A program made the translations under genes and the position numbers. From the NCBI GenBank assembly GCA_017939855.1, contig JAGAZW010000250.1:1-8002 (forward strand): DNA of 8,002 nucleotides, given 5' to 3'. Below, one piece after another: positions 1-5,959 of the stretch (positions are counted from its first letter, which is position 1; every line of letters begins with the position of its first letter). The DNA comes from Clostridia bacterium (GTDB lineage Bacteria > Bacillota > Clostridia > Oscillospirales > Acutalibacteraceae). The notes beneath the pieces are model-generated. The model had not been told where the DNA came from and did no database searches. It saw nothing but the letters and a program-made list of their open reading frames with translations.

Positions 1-206
1 ACAATGGTGATATATTACTTCACGGCCATACCCATATCCCCACCTGCGAAGTGTTTGATACATACACATATATAAATCCCGGTTCAGTTTCAATTCCAAA
101 AGAAAACTCGCAACATTCATATATTATATTTGAAAACGGTACATTTATATGGAAAAGCTTAGAATGCAAAGAGTATAAGCGCTATACCGTCGGTGATGAA
201 AAATGA
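1..206 (+). CDS. yfcE: YfcE/MJ0936-type metallophosphoesterase, C-terminal part
   Basis: This is the 3' end of a gene that starts upstream of the window; the reading frame runs from base 3 to the TGA at 204-206. The visible 67 residues begin NGDILLHGHTHIP, which holds the metal-binding GHTH motif of calcineurin-like phosphoesterases. YINPGSVSIPK follows, the conserved strand and loop near the C-terminus of the YfcE/MJ0936 family. These are small cytoplasmic Mn-dependent phosphodiesterases whose natural substrate is poorly known. The N-terminal metal ligands lie outside the window. The stop codon overlaps the nrdG start in an ATGA arrangement, so the two genes are probably translationally coupled and share a transcript. 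A functional link to dNTP synthesis is not evident from sequence. The family call is firm; the exact subfamily is less so. Confidence 0.85.
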   Translation, partial: NGDILLHGHTHIPTCEVFDTYTYINPGSVSIPKENSQHSYIIFENGTFIWKSLECKEYKRYTVGDEK

Positions 207-889
207 AAATTGCAGGACTACAAAAACTTACTCTTTTAGATTATCCCGAAAAAATCGCTTGTATTGTATTCACGGCGGGATGTAATTTCAGGTGTCCTTT
301 TTGTCATAATGCTTCTTTGGTTTTAGGCGGGGAACTCGAGGATATATCAGAAGAAGATTTTTTCGCATTTTTAGAAAAAAGACAAGGTATGCTAAACGGC
401 GTTTGTGTCACGGGTGGAGAACCTACACTCCAAAGGGATTTACTTCCTTTTCTTAAAAGAGTAAAGGAAATGGGATACAGTGTAAAGCTGGATACAAACG
501 GTTACAACCCTCGCATATTGAAAAAAGCAGTAAATGAGGGACTTGTGGATTATGTCGCTATGGACATAAAAAATTCTCCCGAAAAATATGCTTTAACCAT
601 TGGCACAAAAAATTCTGATTTCTCGCAAATACAAGACAGTATCCATTTTCTCATATCAGCAAATATCGATTATGAGTTTAGAACGACTGTTGTTAAGGAA
701 CTTCACACACCACAAGATATAGTTGATATAACAAAGCTTATTGCAGGTGCAAAAAGATACTTTTTGCAAACCTTTAAAGACTCCGGCGACCTTATTCAAT
801 CAGGATTTAGCGGATATGACGAAATTTCAATGAAAAATTTGTTGAACTTGGCGAAAGACAGCCTCAAAGCCGCTGAATTAAGGGGTTGA
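203..889 (+). CDS. nrdG: Anaerobic ribonucleotide reductase activating protein (radical SAM)
   Basis: The 228-residue protein is a radical SAM enzyme that reductively cleaves S-adenosylmethionine and places a glycyl radical on NrdD. The CxxxCxxC cluster motif is at C27, C31 and C34 (GCNFRCPFCHN). A GGEP SAM-contact motif lies at 71-74, and conserved strands KLDTNG (95-100) and AMDIKN (119-124) continue the partial barrel. The N-terminus IAGLQKLTLLDYPEKIA is typical of the longer NrdG2 type of about 190-230 residues; E. coli NrdG is about 154. The ATG at 203 overlaps the upstream stop and has only a weak purine-rich site before it, so coupling to the phosphoesterase gene probably drives initiation. 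No terminator separates it from nrdD, but nrdD has its own strong promoter. NrdG2-type proteins resemble pyruvate formate-lyase activases; adjacency to nrdD settles the role. Confidence 0.93.
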   Translation: MKIAGLQKLTLLDYPEKIACIVFTAGCNFRCPFCHNASLVLGGELEDISEEDFFAFLEKRQGMLNGVCVTGGEPTLQRDLLPFLKRVKEMGYSVKLDTNGYNPRILKKAVNEGLVDYVAMDIKNSPEKYALTIGTKNSDFSQIQDSIHFLISANIDYEFRTTVVKELHTPQDIVDITKLIAGAKRYFLQTFKDSGDLIQSGFSGYDEISMKNLLNLAKDSLKAAELRG

Positions 890-891
890 CG

Positions 892-939
892 CCACAATAT
901 CTTGTGATTTTTGAAATATTTTCTCACTATATGTTGTTA
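892..939 (+). promoter_or_regulatory. Tandem NrdR boxes upstream of nrdD
   Basis: Two sites resemble the 16-bp NrdR palindrome acaCwAtATaTwGtgt. Box 1 (892-907) reads CCACAATATCTTGTGA and matches 13 of 16 positions. Box 2 (924-939) reads TCACTATATGTTGTTA and matches 12 of 16. Their starts are 32 bp apart, about three helical turns, which is the usual spacing of paired NrdR boxes. NrdR is the ATP-cone repressor of ribonucleotide reductase genes and senses ATP/dATP. The sites begin 3 bp after the nrdG stop and end 8 bp before the -35 box of the nrdD promoter. The site call rests on motif match, spacing and the downstream gene; the nrdR gene itself is not in the window. Confidence 0.75.
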
Positions 940-940
940 T

Positions 941-1005
941 TCTCCTATTGACATTATTTGGATTTAGTGATATAGTATTATCTGTCGAAATAAGTCAATA
1001 GGAGA
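941..1005. repeat. 12-bp perfect inverted repeat flanking the nrdD promoter
   Basis: TCTCCTATTGAC (941-952) and GTCAATAGGAGA (994-1005) are exact reverse complements separated by 41 bp. The left arm overlaps the -35 box and the right arm contains the nrdD ribosome binding site (AGGAG). The dyad centre falls on the -10 box. Arm centres are 53 bp apart, close to five helical turns. In RNA reading through from nrdG the arms could pair and hide the ribosome binding site; RNA from the local promoter lacks the left arm. Confidence 0.8.
948..976 (+). promoter_or_regulatory. Sigma-A-type promoter of nrdD
   Basis: A perfect -35 box TTGACA (948-953) is followed by a 17-bp spacer and the -10 box TATAGT (971-976). 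TG at 968-969 adds an extended -10 element. Transcription would start near 983, giving a leader of roughly 30 nt before the nrdD ATG. The NrdR boxes lie just upstream. The -35 box overlaps the left arm of the inverted repeat 941-952/994-1005. Confidence 0.8.
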
Positions 1006-1011
1006 GTTTTT

Positions 1012-3396
1012 ATGTATAATGTAATTAAAAGAGACGGCAAAATCGTAGACTTTGATCTAACAAAAATCAGTGAAGCTATTAGTATGGCATTCGATGCCCA
1101 GGAAAAAGATTATAATCCCAATATTATTGATTTTTTGGCTTTAAAAGTAACCGCAGACTTTGAACCAAAAATCAAGGACCATCATATTGCTGTAGAGGAT
1201 ATACAAGATAGCGTTGAATCGGTTCTTGTTCAGGCAGGTTATGCGGATGTTGCAAAGGCATATATTCTTTATCGTCGCCAAAGAGAAAAGTTGCGTAATA
1301 TGAAGTCAACCGTTCTTGACTACAAGGATATTGTTGACAGTTACGTTAAAGTTACCGACTGGCGTGTTAAAGAAAATTCCACCGTTACATATTCTGTTGG
1401 TGGTCTTATACTTAACAACTCCGGTGCTATAACTGCAAATTACTGGCTTTCGGAAATTTATGACGATGAAATTGCCAACGCTCACAGAAATGCCGATATT
1501 CATATTCACGACCTTTCTATGCTTACCGGTTATTGTGCCGGTTGGTCGCTCAAACAGCTTATTCAAGAAGGATTAGGCGGCGTTACAGGTAAAATCACTT
1601 CTGCCCCCGCAAAACATCTTGCTACCCTTTGTAACCAAATGGTGAATTTCTTGGGTATTATGCAGAACGAATGGGCAGGTGCTCAAGCCTTTTCTTCATT
1701 TGATACCTATCTCGCACCCTTTGTTAAAGCGGATAATCTTACTTATGAGCAGGTTAAGAAGTGTATAGAATCATTCGTTTATGGTGTAAATACACCATCT
1801 CGTTGGGGTACACAAGCGCCCTTCTCAAACATTACTCTTGACTGGACCGTTCCTAACGACCTAGCCGAGCTTAACGCAATAGTTGGCGGCAAGGAAATGC
1901 CATTTAAATATAAAGACTGTAAAAAAGAAATGGATATGGTCAACAAGGCATTTATTGAAACAATGATTGAAGGCGATGCTCACGGCAGAGGCTTCCAGTA
2001 TCCAATACCAACCTATTCGATAACCTCTAATTTTGACTGGTCTGAAACCGAAAATAATAAGCTTCTCTTTGAAATGACCTCAAAATACGGCACTCCTTAT
2101 TTCTCAAATTATATTAACAGCGATATGGAACCCAGCGATGTTCGCTCTATGTGCTGCAGACTTCGTCTGGACTTGAGAGAGCTACGCAAAAAGTCGGGTG
2201 GTTTCTTTGGCAGCGGTGAGTCGACCGGTTCTGTGGGCGTTGTTACCATTAATATGCCTAGAATTGCTTATCTTGCTACCGATAAAGAGGACTTCTACAA
2301 GCGCCTTGAAAGAATGATGAACATTGCAGCTCGGTCTTTGAAGGTTAAGCGTGAGGTTATAACTAAGCTTCTCAACGAAGACCTTTATCCATATACAAAA
2401 CGTTATCTTGGTACCTTTGCAAACCACTTCTCTACCATCGGTCTTGTTGGTATGAACGAGGTTGGTCTTAATGCTAAGTGGCTTAAAAAAGACCTTACCC
2501 ATAAAGAAACGCAAGAATTCACAAAAGAAGTTCTCAACTATATGAGAGAAAAGCTATCTGATTATCAGGAAGAATATGGTGATCTTTATAATCTGGAGGC
2601 AACACCTGCAGAGTCTACAAGCTATCGTCTTGCAAAGCACGATATTAAACATTATCCTGATATTATCACTGCTTCTGACCCGACTAAAGGTGAAGCTCCC
2701 TACTACACCAACTCCTCGCACCTTCCTGTTGGATACACCGATGACATTTTTGCAGCCCTTGATATTCAGGACGAGCTTCAAACTTTATATACTTCCGGTA
2801 CCGTTTTCCACGCCTTCTTAGGTGAGAAACTACCCTCTTGGAAGTCGGCTGCATCCCTTATCCGCACTATTGCAGAAAACTATAAACTTCCTTATTATAC
2901 CCTTTCTCCCACCTATTCGGTATGTAAAAATCATGGATATATTACCGGTGAAGTTTATACTTGCCCCGAATGTGGAGAAAGCACCGAAGTTTACAGCCGT
3001 ATTACAGGTTACTATCGCCCTGTTAAAAACTGGAACGATGGTAAATCAGAGGAATATAAAGCAAGATTGGTTTATGAGCCTTCTAAGTTTGAGGGTGTGA
3101 CCCCTGAGAAAAAAAAAGATGACTCTCAAAACTGTTGTTGCTGTGAAAAAAGTGAAGACCATGATCAAATAATCCTTTTTGCAACAACTACCTGCCCTAA
3201 CTGTAAAATGGCAGTTCACTTCTTAGAAAAGGCCGGTATAAAATTCAGTGAGATTTTTGCCGACAAAGAGCCCGAAAAGGCAAAGGAATTTGATATTCGC
3301 CAGGCTCCTACATTGGTTGTCATAAAGAATGGTAATGTTGAAAAAGTTACTAATCTTTCAAACATTAAAGCGTATATCGAAAACTGCGCAAACTGA
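1012..3396 (+). CDS. nrdD: Anaerobic (class III) ribonucleotide reductase with fused C-terminal redoxin
   Basis: This 794-residue protein reduces ribonucleoside triphosphates to dNTPs in the cytoplasm using a glycyl radical. Residues about 1-95 form the ATP cone (YNVIKRDGKIVDFD). The barrel carries the first active-site cysteine at C175 (GYCAGWS) and the thiyl radical cysteine at C381 or C382 (MCCRLRLD). The C-terminal catalytic part has zinc-site cysteines C638, C651 and C654 and the glycyl radical loop RITGYYRP with G666. A Lys- and Cys-rich linker (about 697-717, CCCC at 708-711) leads to a thioredoxin-fold domain (about 719-794) with CPNC at C728/C731 and a likely cis-proline at P766. This resembles an NrdH-type glutaredoxin. 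Typical NrdD proteins end soon after the glycyl loop at about 700 residues, so the domain is an extra. The barrel looks closer to the thiol-dependent NrdD2 type than to formate-using E. coli NrdD; that is inference. The ATG follows AATAGGAGAG by 5 nt. An A9 tract encodes K700-K702 at the domain joint. Confidence 0.96.
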   Translation: MYNVIKRDGKIVDFDLTKISEAISMAFDAQEKDYNPNIIDFLALKVTADFEPKIKDHHIAVEDIQDSVESVLVQAGYADVAKAYILYRRQREKLRNMKSTVLDYKDIVDSYVKVTDWRVKENSTVTYSVGGLILNNSGAITANYWLSEIYDDEIANAHRNADIHIHDLSMLTGYCAGWSLKQLIQEGLGGVTGKITSAPAKHLATLCNQMVNFLGIMQNEWAGAQAFSSFDTYLAPFVKADNLTYEQVKKCIESFVYGVNTPSRWGTQAPFSNITLDWTVPNDLAELNAIVGGKEMPFKYKDCKKEMDMVNKAFIETMIEGDAHGRGFQYPIPTYSITSNFDWSETENNKLLFEMTSKYGTPYFSNYINSDMEPSDVRSMCCRLRLDLRELRKKSGGFFGSGESTGSVGVVTINMPRIAYLATDKEDFYKRLERMMNIAARSLKVKREVITKLLNEDLYPYTKRYLGTFANHFSTIGLVGMNEVGLNAKWLKKDLTHKETQEFTKEVLNYMREKLSDYQEEYGDLYNLEATPAESTSYRLAKHDIKHYPDIITASDPTKGEAPYYTNSSHLPVGYTDDIFAALDIQDELQTLYTSGTVFHAFLGEKLPSWKSAASLIRTIAENYKLPYYTLSPTYSVCKNHGYITGEVYTCPECGESTEVYSRITGYYRPVKNWNDGKSEEYKARLVYEPSKFEGVTPEKKKDDSQNCCCCEKSEDHDQIILFATTTCPNCKMAVHFLEKAGIKFSEIFADKEPEKAKEFDIRQAPTLVVIKNGNVEKVTNLSNIKAYIENCAN

Positions 3397-3410
3397 GGTG
3401 CGGCGATAAG

Positions 3411-4325
3411 ATGTATGATATTATAGTTATTGGTGCGGGTCCTGCGGGACTCACTGCCGCCCTTTATGCACGTAGGGCGCAAAAAAATGTCCTTATAATT
3501 GAAAAATCCACCTTCGGCGGACAAATCACTCATTCGCCGAGAGTGGAAAACTATCCGGGTTTTTCTGTAATGAGTGGAACCGAATTTGCTGATAAACTGG
3601 TAGAACAGGTATTAAGCCAAGGTGCCGAAATTGAGTTGGACTGTGTTACGAAAATTTGTGGTAACAGGGGCGATTACACCGTTATTTGTGAAAACGGTCA
3701 ACACCAATCAAAGTCAATTATTATTGCTACTGGTTCTCATCACAGACAATTAGGACTAGACAAAGAAAATGCATTTATCGGCGAGGGTATTTCTTATTGT
3801 GCAGTTTGTGACGGTGCATTTTATAAAGATAAAACGGTAGCCGTTATCGGTGGCGGTAATACGGCCTTACAAGAAGCCGTTATGCTTAGTGATATATGCA
3901 CTAAGGTCTATATCGTTCAAAATATGGATACTCTGACTGGAGAGAAAAAACTGATCGAGGATATTTCGATAAAGGAAAACGTTGAAGTTATACTCTCAAG
4001 TTCAGTCATAGAAATTTTGGCAGAGAATACCTTTAAAGGTATAAAAATCGAATCAAACGGCAAAGCATCAGAGCTTTTGGTAGATGGTATATTTGTTGCC
4101 ATAGGTCAACAACCGGAAAATGAACCTTTTAAGGATATTATCAGCCTAAATGAATACGGTTATATTATTTCTGACGAAGACTGTCTTCCTAAAACAAAGT
4201 TTGAAGGAATTTTTGTTGCGGGTGACTGCCGAACAAAATCCATCCGACAGATAACAACCGCTACTGCAGACGGTGCTGTATCAGCACTTGCAGCTTGTAA
4301 ATTTGTTGATTCGCTTCAAATTTAA
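3411..4325 (+). CDS. trxB: Thioredoxin reductase-like flavoprotein, non-canonical donor site
   Basis: This is a 304-residue two-domain flavoprotein disulfide reductase of the low-molecular-weight TrxR family, close to the usual length. The FAD-binding GAGPAG is at 8-13, the redox-active CAVC at C130/C133, the nucleotide-binding GGGNTA at 147-152, and the second FAD motif GIFVAGDCR at 266-274. In NADPH-dependent TrxRs the strand after GGGNTA ends in HRRxxxR, whose arginines hold the 2'-phosphate. Here that place reads VQNMDTLTGE (169-178) with no arginines, so NADPH specificity is doubtful; NADH or another donor is possible. The gene starts 14 bp after nrdD, with GAGGTG (3395-3400) overlapping the nrdD stop, and is almost certainly co-transcribed. 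The context suggests its substrate is the redoxin domain fused to NrdD, though a free thioredoxin elsewhere cannot be excluded. Confidence 0.9.
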   Translation: MYDIIVIGAGPAGLTAALYARRAQKNVLIIEKSTFGGQITHSPRVENYPGFSVMSGTEFADKLVEQVLSQGAEIELDCVTKICGNRGDYTVICENGQHQSKSIIIATGSHHRQLGLDKENAFIGEGISYCAVCDGAFYKDKTVAVIGGGNTALQEAVMLSDICTKVYIVQNMDTLTGEKKLIEDISIKENVEVILSSSVIEILAENTFKGIKIESNGKASELLVDGIFVAIGQQPENEPFKDIISLNEYGYIISDEDCLPKTKFEGIFVAGDCRTKSIRQITTATADGAVSALAACKFVDSLQI

Positions 4326-4336
4326 AGACAATCGTT

Positions 4337-4380
4337 CTCCTATGATAGAAAAAAATATCTATCATAGGAGGAATTTTTAT
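4337..4380 (+). terminator. Hairpin with T-run after trxB, probable intrinsic terminator
   Basis: CTCCTATGATAGA (4337-4349) pairs perfectly with TCTATCATAGGAG (4358-4370) around an 8-nt A-rich loop, and a G-U and a U-A pair can extend the base. T5 follows at 4374-4378, then ATT. It sits 11 bp after the trxB stop and would end the nrdD-trxB transcript. The stem is AT-rich (5 G-C pairs of 13), so it is weaker than many terminators. Its right arm is also a perfect ribosome binding site (AGGAGG), like the nrdD leader, so a regulatory role is the alternative. Confidence 0.6.
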
Positions 4381-4432
4381 TCGCGAAAATCAAAGACAAA
4401 ACAAGTTTGTCAAAGCGAATATTGTTTGTCTT
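4379..4432 (+). other. Possible alternative RNA structures in the trxB-symporter gap
   Basis: ATTCGC (4379-4384) can pair with GCGAAT (4415-4420), enclosing GACAAA (4395-4400) paired with TTTGTC (4406-4411). The same left segment, as AAGACAAA (4393-4400), can instead pair with TTTGTCTT (4425-4432). The two pairings exclude each other. The rest of the gap up to the symporter start is AT-rich and shows no known riboswitch that I recognise. Confidence 0.3.
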
Positions 4433-4450
4433 GCTACTGCAATTTATTAT
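4422..4450 (+). promoter_or_regulatory. Candidate promoter of the symporter gene
   Basis: TTGTTT (4422-4427), a 17-bp spacer and TATTAT (4445-4450) form a plausible but weak sigma-A promoter between the hairpin and the symporter gene. The region is so AT-rich that other -10 boxes (for example around 4468-4478) fit about as well. A promoter is expected here because a probable terminator precedes it. Confidence 0.3.
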
Positions 4451-4495
4451 TTTCCTTCTGGTATTTTCATAATAATATATAAGTTAGCATTTTCC

Positions 4496-4515
4496 AAAAA
4501 GGAGAGTTTTTTTTG
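4496..4515 (+). promoter_or_regulatory. Ribosome binding site fixing a TTG start
   Basis: AAAAAGGAGAG (4496-4506) lies 6 nt before the TTG at 4513. No ATG occurs near by in the frame, and the TTG gives the N-terminus expected for the AGCS family (a short polar stretch, then IWGP). The leader GGAGAGTTTTT is identical to that of nrdD. Confidence 0.75.
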
Positions 4516-5889
4516 TCAGAATTTTTAAATAATCTCAGTTCTGTGATTTGGGGACCTGCTACCATTGCCCTACTGCTTTTATCGGGGGTCATTCTGAGTT
4601 TTAAAACCGGTTTTATTCAAATAAGAGGTTTTAAGCGAGCCTTCTGCCTTACATTAAAAAACGATTCCGGTTCAGGAGAAGTCTCGGCTTTTGCAGCCCT
4701 TTGCACCTCGCTTTCGGCAACTCTGGGTACAGGAAACATAATAGGGGTGGCAGTTGCGGTTTACACGGGTGGTCCAGGCGCTCTTTTTTGGATGTTAATT
4801 TCTGCTTTTTTCGGTATGGCAACCAAATATTCTGAGGGTCTACTTGCTATCAAATACCGAAAAGTTGATTCTGCTGGGAATGTTATAGGCGGTCCCTTCT
4901 ATTATATAGAACAGGCTTTTAAAAACACATTTAAGGGCAACCGTATCGGACGGATACTTGCAATCGCTTTCAGCATTTTTACTGTTTTAGCTGCTCTTTT
5001 GGGGATCGGTACAATAACTCAGTCAAACAGTATATATCTTGCTGCACAAAAACTTATGGGAGAAAGCGACATTAATATTAGTTTTGCAGTTTCGCTTCTA
5101 TTGGCAGTATTCAGTGGTCTTATTATTTTTGGCGGCGCAAAGCTTATAGCCAAGGTATCTGAAATAATAGTACCTTTTATGGCAGCTTTTTATCTGCTCT
5201 TTTCTCTTATAATAATATTTTTCAATATTGAAAATTTTCTTCCGTCGCTGAAATTAATTATTACTTCAGCGTTTGATACGTCCTCGTTATTGGGAGCTGC
5301 GACGGGTATTACTTTGCGTGAGGTTGTTAAAATAGGCATAAGCAGAGGTATTTTCTCTAATGAATCAGGACTAGGCTCCGCCCCTATTGCAGCTGCGAGC
5401 GCTAAGACCGATTCAGCGGTGAACGGCGGTCTTGTTACTATGACGGGAACCTTCATTGACACCTTTGTTGTCTGCCTTTTAACCGGAATAAGTATAATTA
5501 CAACCAATAGCCATATACCTTCTGCTGACGATGGTTTTGCAGTTACCTCTCGTGCTTTTGAAACGGGTCTGCCATTTAAAGGAAATATTTGTGTTATAAT
5601 ACTGTGTATTTGCTTAATCTTTTTCGCATTCACCACTATAATAGGCTGGAATTTTTATGCAGAAAAATGCCTTTATTACCTTGCGGGTAAGGATGATAGG
5701 AAGCTTATTTTCCTTTTTCGACTATTATATATTTTAGCAATATCGGTAGGTCCTTTTATGAATGCTAATGCTTCCCTTATTATTGCTGATATCTTTAATG
5801 GACTTATGTGTATTCCAAATATAACTGCACTCCTTATTTTAAGTAACACGGTGAAGCACGAAACAAAACTCTCTATTAATCGTTGTTAA
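4513..5889 (+). CDS. Sodium:alanine/glycine symporter (AGCS family)
   Basis: This 458-residue integral membrane protein belongs to the alanine-or-glycine:cation symporter family (AlsT/AgcS type), which imports small neutral amino acids with sodium ions. It has the usual length and about ten to eleven hydrophobic segments. Family marks in order: IWGP near residue 12; GTGNIIGVA (72-80); the family signature over 87-116 with GPGALFW, GMATKYSE and LAIKYR; GISRGIFSNESGLGSAP (275-291); GWNFYAEK (378-385); and DIFNGLMCIPN near the C-terminus (426-436). The start is TTG with a strong ribosome binding site. It lies beyond a probable terminator, so it is likely transcribed apart from nrdD-trxB. Whether it prefers alanine, glycine or another amino acid cannot be read from the sequence. 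No glycine riboswitch, which controls some family members, is seen upstream. Confidence 0.93.
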   Translation: MSEFLNNLSSVIWGPATIALLLLSGVILSFKTGFIQIRGFKRAFCLTLKNDSGSGEVSAFAALCTSLSATLGTGNIIGVAVAVYTGGPGALFWMLISAFFGMATKYSEGLLAIKYRKVDSAGNVIGGPFYYIEQAFKNTFKGNRIGRILAIAFSIFTVLAALLGIGTITQSNSIYLAAQKLMGESDINISFAVSLLLAVFSGLIIFGGAKLIAKVSEIIVPFMAAFYLLFSLIIIFFNIENFLPSLKLIITSAFDTSSLLGAATGITLREVVKIGISRGIFSNESGLGSAPIAAASAKTDSAVNGGLVTMTGTFIDTFVVCLLTGISIITTNSHIPSADDGFAVTSRAFETGLPFKGNICVIILCICLIFFAFTTIIGWNFYAEKCLYYLAGKDDRKLIFLFRLLYILAISVGPFMNANASLIIADIFNGLMCIPNITALLILSNTVKHETKLSINRC

Positions 5890-5901
5890 TAATTTATTAA
5901 C
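5885..5901. repeat. 17-bp AT-rich perfect palindrome at the symporter gene stop
   Basis: GTTAATAATTTATTAAC is a perfect palindrome (8-bp arms, one central base) that overlaps the symporter stop codon and lies just upstream of the probable htpG promoter. It could be an operator. It has too few G-C pairs and no T-run, so it is a poor terminator. It does not resemble the CIRCE element of heat-shock genes. Confidence 0.5.
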
Positions 5902-5927
5902 CAAAAACTTTACCATATTATTATACT
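5893..5927 (+). promoter_or_regulatory. Candidate promoter of htpG
   Basis: Two overlapping sigma-A-like arrangements are seen in the 70-bp gap: TTTATT (5893-5898), 17 bp, TATTAT (5916-5921); and TTAACC (5897-5902), 19 bp, TATACT (5922-5927). Neither -35 is good, and the region is very AT-rich. The palindrome 5885-5901 overlaps the -35 area. Confidence 0.35.
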
Positions 5928-5959
5928 AATAAATAACAAACGACATTTAAGGTGATAAA

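Noticed and set aside
886..920. Second promoter from TTGACG at 886 or TTGAAA at 911
   Set aside because: No good -10 lies at 16-18 bp (only TGTTAT after TTGAAA), while the promoter at 948-976 is near consensus.
2182..2514. Antisense open frames inside nrdD (also 1306-1566 and 2554-2781), and similar ones opposite the symporter gene (5190-5636) and htpG (6098-6475)
   Set aside because: They lie wholly opposite strongly conserved genes, lack ribosome binding sites, and their products resemble no known protein.
2576..3100. Alternative + strand frames within nrdD (2576-2821 and 2822-3100)
   Set aside because: They are out-of-frame readings of the conserved glycyl radical region of nrdD, so they are shadows and not genes.
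3216..3533. Minus-strand frame across the nrdD-trxB junction
   Set aside because: It overlaps the CPNC domain, the trxB ribosome binding site and the FAD motif on the other strand, and shows no family features.
4342..4482. Open frame of 46 codons from ATG 4342 with several cysteines (CQSEYCLSCYC)
   Set aside because: It starts inside the left arm of the trxB hairpin, has no ribosome binding site, and its cysteine pattern fits no family I recognise.
4326..4512. Glycine riboswitch ahead of the amino-acid symporter
   Set aside because: The conserved glycine aptamer core is not seen; the only GGAGAG is the ribosome binding site of the TTG start.
4379..4531. Open frame from ATT 4379 after a perfect AGGAGG
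   Set aside because: ATT is a very rare start, the AGGAGG is explained by the hairpin, and the frame overlaps the symporter start. It is kept only as a side remark in a finding.
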